A stretch of 64,000 nt of DNA from Taibaiella soli (GTDB lineage: Bacteria > Bacteroidota > Bacteroidia > Chitinophagales > Chitinophagaceae): assembly GCF_003236175.1 (NCBI RefSeq), contig NZ_QKTW01000009.1, forward strand, positions 218,128 to 282,127, given 5' to 3'. The notes beneath the pieces are model-generated. The model ran no database searches, had not been told where the DNA came from, and saw only the letters and a program-made list of their open reading frames with translations. Made by a program: the position numbers and the translations under genes. Shown piece after piece: positions 15,448 through 24,085 of this stretch (position 1 is the stretch's first letter; every line of letters starts with the position of its first letter).

Positions 15448-16086
15448 ATGATTCAGGGCATCCGGCATATAATTTTTGATCTCGGTGGGGTATTGCTCAA
15501 CCTTGATTACCAGCTTACAGAGCGGGCTTTTATTGATTTGGGGATTAGCAATTTCGGAGAATTGTATTCTCAATTACAGCAAACTCCTGTTTTTGATCGG
15601 CTGGAAACCGGTAAAATCGGACAGGCGGAGTTTGTAAAAGCAATACAGGATATTTCGGGTCTGCCGCTTTCAGAACAACAAATTATCGATGCCTGGAACG
15701 CGATGTTGCTCGATTTCCCCCTGCGCCGTTTGCAGATTTTGCAACAGCTCCGCAACCACTATGATTTATTTCTGTTGAGCAATACGAATGAAATTCACGA
15801 AGCGGCATTCAATAAAACATTGCTCGAGGATCATAATATTTCTAACATAGGTTTATTTTTTGATCGTGCTTATTTATCACATCGTGTAGGGATGCGTAAA
15901 CCGATGAAAGAAATTTTTCAACATGTACTAGATGAAAATGGATTGAAAGCGGAGCATACTTTATTCATTGATGATAGTCCGCAGCACATAGAAAGCGCAA
16001 GGCTTGCCGGCATTCAAACAATTTACATTGAGAAGGGAATGACCATCGAAGAACATATTTTCAAACCTAAAACGCAGACTGCGTAA
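15448..16086 (+). CDS. HAD-superfamily phosphatase (YihX-like)
   Basis: Hydrolase acting on small phosphorylated substrates, possibly sugar phosphates. The 212-aa protein has motif I FDLGGVLLNLD with nucleophile Asp11, motif II LLSNTN, the lysine of motif III in a region ending GMRKP, and motif IV FIDDS. Gly replaces the second Asp of the DxD motif, as in the YihX subfamily. Helices between motifs I and II form the cap. I chose the ATG at 15448; the GTG at 15415 lies within promoter-like sequence. It is the first chromosomal gene right of the tRNA and is transcribed away from it. Confidence 0.85.
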   Translation: MIQGIRHIIFDLGGVLLNLDYQLTERAFIDLGISNFGELYSQLQQTPVFDRLETGKIGQAEFVKAIQDISGLPLSEQQIIDAWNAMLLDFPLRRLQILQQLRNHYDLFLLSNTNEIHEAAFNKTLLEDHNISNIGLFFDRAYLSHRVGMRKPMKEIFQHVLDENGLKAEHTLFIDDSPQHIESARLAGIQTIYIEKGMTIEEHIFKPKTQTA

Positions 16087-16108
16087 AGGTTTTAGAATTG
16101 ATACAAAT

Positions 16109-16142
16109 AGGAGCGTCTCAAAAGGGTGCTCTTATTTTTTTT
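16109..16142 (+). terminator. Probable terminator after the HAD gene
   Basis: 6-bp stem (16109-16114 with 16128-16133, one G-T pair) and a 13-nt loop, followed by a run of eight T residues. It starts 22 bases after the stop codon. Confidence 0.5.
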
Positions 16143-16228
16143 AGCATTTCCCTTTTTTGATAATGGTTTTCCTGTTTTTAAAAACTAAAATCGCCAGATG
16201 ATCATTTCTTTGTGGCGTTGAAATAATA

Positions 16229-16431
16229 CTTGCTCCCACCTTCAACAACACTGCAGTGTTCTGCTGCACGCTGTTGTTCGTTACAAATAGTTATTGATCT
16301 ATGATGCAGTCCCACTGCTGCGCACGATCGGAAAAGTTTTTCAGAGGGATAACCACATTGCTTTGGGTAGTGTGAAAAAATAGGTGTGCTGCTCCGCGCG
16401 CATGTGTAATCATGCGTCGGTTGGGAGCAAG
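16229..16431 (+). ncRNA. Candidate structured RNA or leader before the heme operon
   Basis: A perfect 10-bp long-range helix joins 16229-16238 to 16422-16431. Inside are several local hairpins: 16245-16277 (6 + 5 bp), GCAGT-CCC-ACTGC at 16306-16318, CACATT/AGTGTG near 16352-16374, and CGCATG/CATGCG at 16399-16404 and 16411-16416. A 5-bp hairpin (16463-16476) follows just before the hmuY-like start at 16507. The order of some pieces loosely recalls a cobalamin aptamer, including AGCAAGAAGACTGGC at 16426-16440, which is similar to a B12 box, but key elements are missing. It could equally be an independent small RNA. The call rests on base pairing seen by eye. Confidence 0.4.
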
Positions 16432-16506
16432 AAGACTGGCGAAATGGTGAAAGTGCAGCGGAGTTAGCCGCCTAACAATTAAACGAACTGACTAATCAAC
16501 TATATA

Positions 16507-17796
16507 ATGAAGCAAGTATTACTTACCGCTCTTCTAGGCATTACTGCCCTTTCCGGAAACGCACAATCTGTAACCGATACTGTATCTGTTGGCACTAATG
16601 CCGGCGGTGTTTCTTACCCCAATAATGTTTGGTATAGCCTTCCGAACGATGAACAAGGTTCTGTATCTAAGAAAAACTGGGATCTCGCTTTTCAGGTGTA
16701 TGGCGGTTATACGGCCAGTATCATGGCAAATAATATTGGAGGTACTACCGTGTGGCTGTATCCGAAAGATGCTGCAACAACTACTTCATGGGCTGCAGTA
16801 GATACAAACGGACTCAGCACCTGGTCTAAATTATACAACTCCGATATTACCTGGGGCGACGGCGCGCTTTCCCGCAATGTAGACGTTACGAACGCTAACG
16901 ATCTTGGCTGGGGGCTATACGATATGAATACACACTACGTAATGGGTGATTCTATTTACATCGTAAAAACAGTTTCAGGTACTTATAAGAAACTTTGGAT
17001 CAAATCGCTGATCAGTAGTGTTTATACATTTACGTTTGCGAACCTCGACGGTACTGCTGAAACAACGGATACGGTTGGAAAAGCTACTTACGCTGGTCAA
17101 AACTTTGGTTATTATTCTTTAGATAACAGCGCTGCATTGTCCCGCGAACCGTTGACGGCTAACTGGGATATTGTATTCGGTCAATACTATTCTTCTGCTT
17201 ATAATCCTCCATATGCTGTAACAGGTGTATTGCAAAACAATGGTGTGAAAGTTGCGAAAGCTGTAATTGATCCTTCTACGGTCGGTAACTATGTTGATAC
17301 CAACCACACTTTTGCTACATCCATCAGTACAATTGGTTTCGACTGGAAAACCTTCAATGGTCAAACTTATGACGTAAATGATTCAGTGGTTTATTTCGTA
17401 AAAAGAATGAATAATGATATCTGGAAAGTGGTATTCACAGGTTTTGGCGGCAGCACTGACGGTAATTTTATTTTCACTAAAGAAAAGATTTTTACTGCGC
17501 CTCCTGCGCCAACTGCGGTAGGCAATGTGAATGCGCCACAAACAAGTCTGGCACTCTATCCTAATCCTAGTCGCGGACAAAATGTAACGTTGGTGTATAG
17601 CTTCGATAAACAAGTAGCCGGCGCAAAACTCAATCTGTTTGACCTGAATGGTCGCGTAATCTTGAGTGACAATCTGCAAACGTCGACTGGCCTGTATCAA
17701 TATGTATTGCCAACGCAATCCCTGAGTGCAGGCATGTACGTCATCTCTGTAGAAGCGGATGGTGCGCGTACACAACAAAAACTCATCGTACAATAA
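16507..17796 (+). CDS. HmuY-family heme-binding protein with T9SS sorting domain
   Basis: Secreted heme-capture protein, first gene of the heme operon. Residues 1-19 are a signal peptide (ending SGNAQS). The body shows two HmuY-type blocks: KKNWDLAFQVYGGY with NNIGGTTVWLYP, and TANWDIVFGQYYS with PYAVTGVLQNNGV, then IGFDWKTFNGQ. The last 80 residues (from LALYPNPSRGQ to QQKLIVQ) are a type A T9SS C-terminal domain, so the protein should cross the outer membrane and be anchored or released. Most HmuY proteins are lipoproteins, and the operon also has one (24086-25078). Confidence 0.85.
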   Translation: MKQVLLTALLGITALSGNAQSVTDTVSVGTNAGGVSYPNNVWYSLPNDEQGSVSKKNWDLAFQVYGGYTASIMANNIGGTTVWLYPKDAATTTSWAAVDTNGLSTWSKLYNSDITWGDGALSRNVDVTNANDLGWGLYDMNTHYVMGDSIYIVKTVSGTYKKLWIKSLISSVYTFTFANLDGTAETTDTVGKATYAGQNFGYYSLDNSAALSREPLTANWDIVFGQYYSSAYNPPYAVTGVLQNNGVKVAKAVIDPSTVGNYVDTNHTFATSISTIGFDWKTFNGQTYDVNDSVVYFVKRMNNDIWKVVFTGFGGSTDGNFIFTKEKIFTAPPAPTAVGNVNAPQTSLALYPNPSRGQNVTLVYSFDKQVAGAKLNLFDLNGRVILSDNLQTSTGLYQYVLPTQSLSAGMYVISVEADGARTQQKLIVQ

Positions 17797-17863
17797 GATA
17801 GCTGACCATGGTAAGCCGCTTGCAACAATTGTTGCGGCGGCTATGCCTTAAAATGATCAAGAA

Positions 17864-18739
17864 ATGAACAAGATAGCACATCACATAACTGTGTGCGCTT
17901 ACTTGCTGGTGCTTCTTTGTGTCTCCTGTAAGCAAACAAAACAAGATAACCACATCGTTATCGACAGCAATACCCGCATCGTTTCGTTAAGCGGTACTAC
18001 AACTGAAGTGCTTTGTGCGCTTGGGTTGCAGGATAAAATTGTAGGCGTGGATGTGACCAGTACGTATCCTGATGCAGTAAAGCAACTGCCGAAAGTAGGC
18101 CATAATCGCAATATGTCGGCCGAGGCGATCATTGCATTGAAACCAACCATTGTAATCGGTATTCAGGAAAATATTAAACCACAATTAGCGGAGCAAATAC
18201 AATCTGCCCACGTTACATTACTCTCTTTCCCCCTTCAGTACTCAGTTGCGGGTGCAAAAGAATTGATCGCGCATCTTGCCGACACGCTTGGGTATGCAGA
18301 TAAAGGCGTTGTGCTGACGAAAGAAATCGACAGTGATGAAAACGCTAAGATCGCTCAGGAAAAACAACCGAATGTGTTGTTCATATATGCGCGTGGTGCT
18401 GGTACTTTAATGGCTGCAGGTAATAACACTTCAGCCAGCAGCATGATTGATCTGGCTGGCGGCAAGAATGCCGCTAATGGCTTTGATGATTTCAAGCCAA
18501 TCACGGCAGAATCTTTAGTAGCTGCAAATCCGGATGTGATTCTCATGTTTGACAGCGGTCTGCAAAGCCTCGGCGGGGTTGATGGTCTGTTGCAAATACC
18601 AGGTGTTGCGCAAACAAACGCTGGAAAAAATAAAAGAGTAATTGAAATGGATGGTCAGTTTCTTACAGGGTTCGGACCTAGAACGGGTAAGGCGATAGCT
18701 GCTTTGTCAAAAATGCTGCATGAAATATCTGTCCATTAA
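17864..18739 (+). CDS. Heme ABC transporter substrate-binding lipoprotein (HmuT/BtuF fold)
   Basis: Periplasmic binding component delivering heme to the FecCD-type permease. It has a signal peptide with lipobox Cys22 (LLCVSCKQ). The class III binding-protein fold is evident: RIVSLSGTTTEVLCALGLQDKIVGVD, then LPKVGHNRNMSAEAIIALKP, and in the second lobe LAANPDVILMF-type and GPRTGKAIAALS segments. This family also binds cobalamin and siderophores; heme is inferred from the HemS and HmuY neighbours. Its 3' end overlaps the permease gene by 20 bases. Confidence 0.88.
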   Translation: MNKIAHHITVCAYLLVLLCVSCKQTKQDNHIVIDSNTRIVSLSGTTTEVLCALGLQDKIVGVDVTSTYPDAVKQLPKVGHNRNMSAEAIIALKPTIVIGIQENIKPQLAEQIQSAHVTLLSFPLQYSVAGAKELIAHLADTLGYADKGVVLTKEIDSDENAKIAQEKQPNVLFIYARGAGTLMAAGNNTSASSMIDLAGGKNAANGFDDFKPITAESLVAANPDVILMFDSGLQSLGGVDGLLQIPGVAQTNAGKNKRVIEMDGQFLTGFGPRTGKAIAALSKMLHEISVH

Positions 18740-19763
18740 AATATTGTATGTGGTGCTCACTGTACTGCTGGTGATTGCGGTGCTGTTAAGTGTAGGCATT
18801 GGTGGCGTAAAGATCGCTCCGATGCAAACCATTGCTATCATTGGAAAGACGATGGGCATACACAGTAATAGTTCTTTTAGCGACACGCAGGAAGCGGTTC
18901 TGTTGTCTATTAGATTGCCAAGGGTAATACTGGGGATGCTCACAGGAGCGTCCCTGGCTATTGCAGGAGCTTCGATGCAGGGGCTTTTCAGGAATCCACT
19001 GGCTGATCCCGGTTTGATTGGTATCTCTTCTGGTGCTTCAATGACGGCCGTGATTGCACTCGTAGCAGGGGCCGGAACATTTGCCGGTGCTGCAGGTTTT
19101 TATCTGCTCTCCGGTATTACATTTTTGGGTGCACTGATTACAGCTGTCATCGTATATCGCTTGTCGCTGTTGAATGGCAGAGTGATCATCAGTACAATGT
19201 TGCTTGCGGGCATTGCGATTAATGCGTTGACATCTGCCGTAACGGGTGTATTTACTTATTCAGCGAACGACGCACAATTGCGCAGCATTACTTTCTGGAT
19301 GCTCGGTAGCCTTGGCGGCGCCTCCTGGACTAATGTAACAGGTTTGCTGCCGTTCACGATTATTCCGGTTTTGTTGTTGCCACGCATGGGTAAAGCGCTC
19401 AATGCTTTTTCACTAGGTGAAGAAACGGCGGTTCATCTGGGTGTGCGAACCGAAAGAACAAAACAGTTGATCATCCTTTTGGCTACGCTTTGTGTGGGTG
19501 CTACTGTTGCGGTAACCGGTGTTATTTCTTTCGTTGGGTTGGTTATTCCTCATATTATTAGAATGATCGCGGGACCAGATCATCGTTATACGCTGGGCTT
19601 GTCTGCCTTGGCGGGCGCGACTTTGCTGACATTGGCAGATCTGATTTCCCGTACGCTTTTGGCGCCGGCAGAAGTGCCGATTGGTATCATCACTTCGCTG
19701 ACAGGTGCCCCGTTTTTTATGTACATCCTGATTAAAGAAAAGAAACAGGAAAAACTTGTGTAA
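18720..19763 (+). CDS. FecCD-family ABC permease (heme uptake)
   Basis: Inner-membrane permease of 347 aa with about ten hydrophobic segments. Family hallmarks are visible: RLPRVILGMLTGASLAIAG, MQGLFRNPLADPGLIGISSG, the coupling-helix region LGVRTERTKQL, and FVGLVIPHIIRMIAGPDHR. It overlaps the binding-protein gene by 20 bases and its stop is one base before the ATPase ATG, so translation of the three ABC components is probably coupled. Confidence 0.92.
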   Translation: MKYLSIKILYVVLTVLLVIAVLLSVGIGGVKIAPMQTIAIIGKTMGIHSNSSFSDTQEAVLLSIRLPRVILGMLTGASLAIAGASMQGLFRNPLADPGLIGISSGASMTAVIALVAGAGTFAGAAGFYLLSGITFLGALITAVIVYRLSLLNGRVIISTMLLAGIAINALTSAVTGVFTYSANDAQLRSITFWMLGSLGGASWTNVTGLLPFTIIPVLLLPRMGKALNAFSLGEETAVHLGVRTERTKQLIILLATLCVGATVAVTGVISFVGLVIPHIIRMIAGPDHRYTLGLSALAGATLLTLADLISRTLLAPAEVPIGIITSLTGAPFFMYILIKEKKQEKLV

Positions 19764-19764
19764 G

Positions 19765-20574
19765 ATGGTACAGGCAGAAAACATATCCTACTATATCGGC
19801 GCTATGCCTATTGTGGACAAAGTTTCGTTTGAGGCTTTGCAAGGCGAAATCCTGGTTGTGCTTGGTGCTAACGGTGCTGGTAAATCCACACTGCTGAAAA
19901 TTATTACCGGGCAATTGCAACCGGCTGTTGGGAAAATTTCTATTCAGGGTAAATTATTGCAGCAGTGGCGAAATGATGAACGCGCGCAGTTTTCGGCTGT
20001 TTTGCAACAGCACAATAATCTTTCGCTTCCATTTACAGTTTCGGAAGTTGTAATGATGGGGCGTTATCCTCATTTCAAAAAACAACCGACTGTCTTAGAT
20101 AAAACAATTGTACGGAGTGCGTTGAAAAAAGCAGGTATCGATAAGTTTAGCGACAGAAATTATCTGAGTCTTTCCGGTGGCGAGAAACAAAGAGTACATC
20201 TTGCCCGTGTATTTGCTCAGATATGGTTTGCTGCGAATTTTGAGACACGTTATCTTTTTATGGATGAGCCGAGTAATAATCTCGACATCCGCCATCAGCA
20301 TACTTCTTTACAGATGGCCCGCGAATTTGCTGCAGAAGGGAACTGTGTAATCGCCATTCTTCATGATCTCAATCTGGCATTACAATATGCCGACAAAATA
20401 TTAATGCTCAAACAAGGGGAAGTCATAGGGTCTGGCAAACCAGACGATATTCTTTGCGAGAAAACGATCAGCAAAATGTATGACATGCCTTTGCAGATCT
20501 GCCATCATCCGGATTATTCACATCCAATTGTGATGCCGGCTATTCAGTCAAAAAATCAATTCATCAATAAATAA
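19765..20574 (+). CDS. Heme ABC transporter ATPase (HmuV-like)
   Basis: Energises the FecCD-type permease. The 269-aa protein has Walker A LGANGAGKST, Q-loop VLQQHNNLS, signature LSGGEKQRVHLARVF, Walker B YLFMDEPSNNLD and switch His in AILHDLNLA. The spacing and the long helical linker before the Walker B motif match HmuV/ChuV heme ATPases. I chose the ATG at 19765, one base after the permease stop, rather than the TTG three codons upstream. Confidence 0.92.
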   Translation: MVQAENISYYIGAMPIVDKVSFEALQGEILVVLGANGAGKSTLLKIITGQLQPAVGKISIQGKLLQQWRNDERAQFSAVLQQHNNLSLPFTVSEVVMMGRYPHFKKQPTVLDKTIVRSALKKAGIDKFSDRNYLSLSGGEKQRVHLARVFAQIWFAANFETRYLFMDEPSNNLDIRHQHTSLQMAREFAAEGNCVIAILHDLNLALQYADKILMLKQGEVIGSGKPDDILCEKTISKMYDMPLQICHHPDYSHPIVMPAIQSKNQFINK

Positions 20575-20585
20575 TTGCTAGAAAA

Positions 20586-21614
20586 ATGGAAAATGCAATC
20601 CTTGAATTAAAACAACAGTATGAAAAAGCAAAAGCGGAAAACCCACGTCTGCGTATCCGTGATATTGCTCAGATAATGCATCAAAGCGAAGCGGCTCTGG
20701 TAGCTATGCGCACGGGTGATGGCGTTGTGCGTCTGGAAGGTGATTTTAAAGAGCTGTTGAAAGAAGTGCACACGCTGGGCGTTGTGATGGCTTTGACTAG
20801 AAACAATAACGCGGTGCACGAACGTAAAGGTGTGTACAATAATGTTTCTTTTGAAGGACCAATGGGAATCGTGCTCGATCCGGATATCGACCTGCGTCTG
20901 TTTATGATGCACTGGCAGTTCGCGTTTTCTGTGAAAGAAGGTGATCGTACAAGCCTGCAGTTTTTTGATAAGAGCGGCGAAGCAGTTCATAAAATTTATC
21001 TCACTGAGGAAAGTAATGTCGGAGCATATGAGGCATTAGTCGCGAAATATACTGCGCAGGAGCAAACGCCAATCATCAGCACTGTTGCATATCCTGCTGT
21101 AGAAGCGGAATTGCCGGATAGTGAAATCGATGTTGCCGCATTTCAGGAAGGCTGGAAAAACTTGAAAGACACACACGAGTTTTTCGGTCTTACGCGCCAG
21201 TTCAAACTAAGCCGTACACAATCATTGCGTCTCGCTCCGGAAGGTTTTGTAAAGGAAGTGTCTGTCGATACTACTCGAAAAATACTCGAAGCTGCATCCG
21301 TAACACAAGTGCCTATCATGGTGTTCGTAGGCAGCAGAGGTTGTATTCAGATTCATACCGGTACGGTAACAAAGCTGCTGGCTACGGGTCCGTGGTTCAA
21401 TGTACTTGATCCGGAGTTTAGCATGCATCTGCGCGAAGAAGCGATTGTAAGTTCATATATCGTGAAGAAACCGAGTACCGACGGCATTGTTACTGCGCTT
21501 GAAATTTTCTGTAAAGACGGACAAATGATTGCCCAGTTTTTTGGTAAGCGCAAACCTGGCAAACCTGAACTGGAAGAATGGCGTGCCATTGTAAAAGACG
21601 TCACAGGATTTTAA
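20586..21614 (+). CDS. Hemin-degrading/heme-handling factor (HemS/ChuS family)
   Basis: Cytoplasmic protein that accepts imported heme and may degrade it. The 342 aa show the family's two structural repeats. The first has LRIRDIAQIMHQSEAALVAM, LGVVMALTRNNNAVHERKG and a block with DPDIDLRLFMMHW and SLQFFDKSGEAVHKIYLT; the second starts about residue 175. The axial His in the second repeat (QIHTGTV) is present. This gene identifies the operon as heme uptake rather than cobalamin uptake. It starts 11 bases after the ATPase gene. Confidence 0.93.
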   Translation: MENAILELKQQYEKAKAENPRLRIRDIAQIMHQSEAALVAMRTGDGVVRLEGDFKELLKEVHTLGVVMALTRNNNAVHERKGVYNNVSFEGPMGIVLDPDIDLRLFMMHWQFAFSVKEGDRTSLQFFDKSGEAVHKIYLTEESNVGAYEALVAKYTAQEQTPIISTVAYPAVEAELPDSEIDVAAFQEGWKNLKDTHEFFGLTRQFKLSRTQSLRLAPEGFVKEVSVDTTRKILEAASVTQVPIMVFVGSRGCIQIHTGTVTKLLATGPWFNVLDPEFSMHLREEAIVSSYIVKKPSTDGIVTALEIFCKDGQMIAQFFGKRKPGKPELEEWRAIVKDVTGF

Positions 21615-21623
21615 TTGAGTGTT

Positions 21624-21950
21624 ATGTGCGTTTACAAAAAACTCCATCACAATGAAAACGGCTATGTAGTGCGCTGTAAGGTATGTCAGCATTTTCATGT
21701 GGCATTCGGCAGCACTGTTTTAGCACATACAGAAGACCAGTTCTATGACTTTATACGCACGGTAGATGAGTATTACGAAATAAACCGTTTTTATTCCTGC
21801 CGTGCGCAAAAAGTAGTGCAGATACCCACTATAGCACGGTCAATAACACTTGTTTACAGTCTCGAAGAACTCAGAAAACTATCAGAACTACTGCATCAGG
21901 CAGCTGATAAACTTGATAAAGAAAAACTCTTTGCCTTCAACAATAACTGA
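21624..21950 (+). CDS. Small conserved cysteine-containing protein (DUF6686-like)
   Basis: 108 aa from the ATG at 21624 (a TTG at 21615 also fits). The N-terminus has a CxxC pair (VVRCKVCQHFHVAFG) and several His residues, so it could bind a metal or heme; the C-terminal third is helical (SLEELRKLSELLHQAADKLDKE). The function is not known to me. It lies 9 bases after the HemS gene and 3 bases before the TonB receptor gene, so it is part of the heme operon. The family name is from memory and uncertain. Confidence 0.7.
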   Translation: MCVYKKLHHNENGYVVRCKVCQHFHVAFGSTVLAHTEDQFYDFIRTVDEYYEINRFYSCRAQKVVQIPTIARSITLVYSLEELRKLSELLHQAADKLDKEKLFAFNNN

Positions 21951-21953
21951 AGC

Positions 21954-24083
21954 ATGAAAAACAAACTATTCTTTTACGGCGGAGCCGCTTTGTATTTTTT
22001 ATCCGTTTCCGGAATTGCTTTGCCGGCAACTGCCAAAGACAAGAAGGATAAAAATAGTGTGTCTGTTTTTGCAAAAGATAAAGAGGACGAAGTGGGCGGT
22101 GATAATACTAATCTGAGCAAGAAGGATTTTAGTATCAAGGAGGTTGTGGTGACCGGACAGTATGCGCCGGGCAATACAGAGAAAGCAGTGCAGAAAATAA
22201 AACTTATTGATTCGAAAAAGATTCAGGCGATGAGCGCCCAGAATCTGAAAGACGTGCTTTCCAACGAACTGAATGTGCGTTTATCACAAGATAATATTTT
22301 AGGCAGTAGCCTGAATATACAAGGTGTTGGTGGTGAAAGCGTGAAGATATTGATAGACGGCGTTCCTGTAATTGGTCGTCAGGATGGCAATATCGATCTT
22401 TCACAAATCAGTCTCAGCAATATCGATCGCATTGAAATTGTAGAAGGGCCGATGGCTGTCAATTATGGTACAGACGCGCTGGCTGGTACGATCAATCTCA
22501 TTACGAAGAAGACACAAAAAGAAAAATGGAGTGCAGGACTTTCTACTTACTATGAAAGTATCGGTACTTATAATGTCAACGGGCGTCTGGGTTTTCATAA
22601 AGGTAACCATCATATTTTACTCTCTGGTGGCCGTAATTTTTTTGATGGCTGGAGAGATGGCGAAAAGCCTTTTTCGGTTTCATTTGCAGCCAGGGCGGCC
22701 GATAGTAACCGTGTATTTCAATGGAAGCCTAAGGAGCAGTATTTTGCAAATCTGCAATACATCTATCAGATAGGTAAAACAACATTTACCTATAAAGGAG
22801 ATTATTTCAACGAACTTATTACCAACCGTGGTACTCCTTATGCTTACGGAGAGAAAGCATCAGATGATGACTACAGAACGATCCGTTTCGATAACGCTGT
22901 GTTTATGTCGACGAAACTTTCGGACGATAAAAATCTGAATGTGCAGGTGGCGTACAATGACTACAAACGTATCAGCAATACTTATCTCAATGATTTGACA
23001 ACACTGCACCAGACACTTACAGACAATGCTGGTGATCAGGATACGTCATTGTTTCATCAATGGAGCAGCCGGGGTACTTATAGTACCAGCAAAGCAAATG
23101 CGAAAATTAACTATGAAGTAGGCTATGATGTTAACCTTGAAGATGCATCCGGTCTGCGCATTAAAAATACAAAACAGACCATCGGCGATTATGCTGCATT
23201 TACAAGTGCGGAATATCGTCCGGTAGAAAACCTGACGATTCGTCCCGGTGTACGCTATGCTTATAATACCGCCTACAAAGCACCGTTGATCCCATCGGTA
23301 AATGTGCGCTATAAGCTGGATGCTGTGACCTTCCGCGCATCATTTGCGCAAGGTTTTCGTTCACCTTCGCTGAAAGAACTTTATTTTGATTTTCATGACA
23401 GCAATCACGATATCGATGGGAATCCGAATTTAAAACCGGAATATTCTAATAGCTATAATCTTTCTGCCGGATATACTAAACGCGTTGGTAGTTACAATTA
23501 TAAAATTGATGCATCCGGATTTTATAACGATATGCATGATCGTATTGAATTGGCACAAACCGGCGCAGGTGTTCAATATAGTTATGTAAACATCGGACGT
23601 TATAAAACATTGGGTGTACAGGCAAACGTGGAGTTGTCTCATAAAGGACTGAAAGTATTGGTAGGCGGATCTTATACAGGTCGTTATAATAGTCTGTCGC
23701 AGACAAGCGGTGTGTCGATGTTTAGCTATTCGCCGGAAATGCGCTGTAATATTTCTTACGAATTTGCAACGTCAGGTATCACGGTTAATTTCTTCTATAA
23801 ATACAATGGAAGCCTTCCTGGCTTTGCTTTAGACGAAAAAGGAAAGGTAACTACCACGAATATCGCAGCATATAACATGGGAGATATTTCTGTCGCCAAA
23901 GCATTTTTTGATAAGCGCGTTAATATCACCATCGGTAGCAAAAATATTTTTGATGTAAAAACGCTTTCTGTTACAGGATCCGTAGCAGATGCAAGTTCAC
24001 CACATTCGGCTGGTACCAGTATGCCCATCGGAACTGGCCGTTATTATTTCTTAAGATTAGATTTCAACCTCAACAAACAATAG
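21954..24083 (+). CDS. TonB-dependent heme receptor (HmuR/BtuB-like)
   Basis: Outer-membrane receptor, 709 aa, expected to take heme from HmuY proteins and import it with TonB energy. After the signal peptide there is an unusual Lys/Asp-rich linker (about 28-60). Then come the TonB-box/plug start KEVVVTGQYAP, plug motifs LSNELNVRLSQ and IDRIEIVEGPMAVNYGTDALAGTINLIT, and a barrel with FRASFAQGFRSPSLKELYFDF and NPNLKPEYSNSYNL, typical of the BtuB/HmuR group. It lacks the carboxypeptidase-like N-terminal domain of SusC-type receptors. It lies between the small Cys protein and the second HmuY. Confidence 0.92.
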   Translation: MKNKLFFYGGAALYFLSVSGIALPATAKDKKDKNSVSVFAKDKEDEVGGDNTNLSKKDFSIKEVVVTGQYAPGNTEKAVQKIKLIDSKKIQAMSAQNLKDVLSNELNVRLSQDNILGSSLNIQGVGGESVKILIDGVPVIGRQDGNIDLSQISLSNIDRIEIVEGPMAVNYGTDALAGTINLITKKTQKEKWSAGLSTYYESIGTYNVNGRLGFHKGNHHILLSGGRNFFDGWRDGEKPFSVSFAARAADSNRVFQWKPKEQYFANLQYIYQIGKTTFTYKGDYFNELITNRGTPYAYGEKASDDDYRTIRFDNAVFMSTKLSDDKNLNVQVAYNDYKRISNTYLNDLTTLHQTLTDNAGDQDTSLFHQWSSRGTYSTSKANAKINYEVGYDVNLEDASGLRIKNTKQTIGDYAAFTSAEYRPVENLTIRPGVRYAYNTAYKAPLIPSVNVRYKLDAVTFRASFAQGFRSPSLKELYFDFHDSNHDIDGNPNLKPEYSNSYNLSAGYTKRVGSYNYKIDASGFYNDMHDRIELAQTGAGVQYSYVNIGRYKTLGVQANVELSHKGLKVLVGGSYTGRYNSLSQTSGVSMFSYSPEMRCNISYEFATSGITVNFFYKYNGSLPGFALDEKGKVTTTNIAAYNMGDISVAKAFFDKRVNITIGSKNIFDVKTLSVTGSVADASSPHSAGTSMPIGTGRYYFLRLDFNLNKQ

Positions 24084-24085
24084 AG

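Noticed and set aside
16229..16440. Cobalamin riboswitch as a firm call for the leader at 16.2-16.4 kb
   Set aside because: Only fragments resemble the aptamer. The GGTG-AATCC core and the full B12 box are not there, and the downstream genes are for heme, given the HemS and HmuY homologs.
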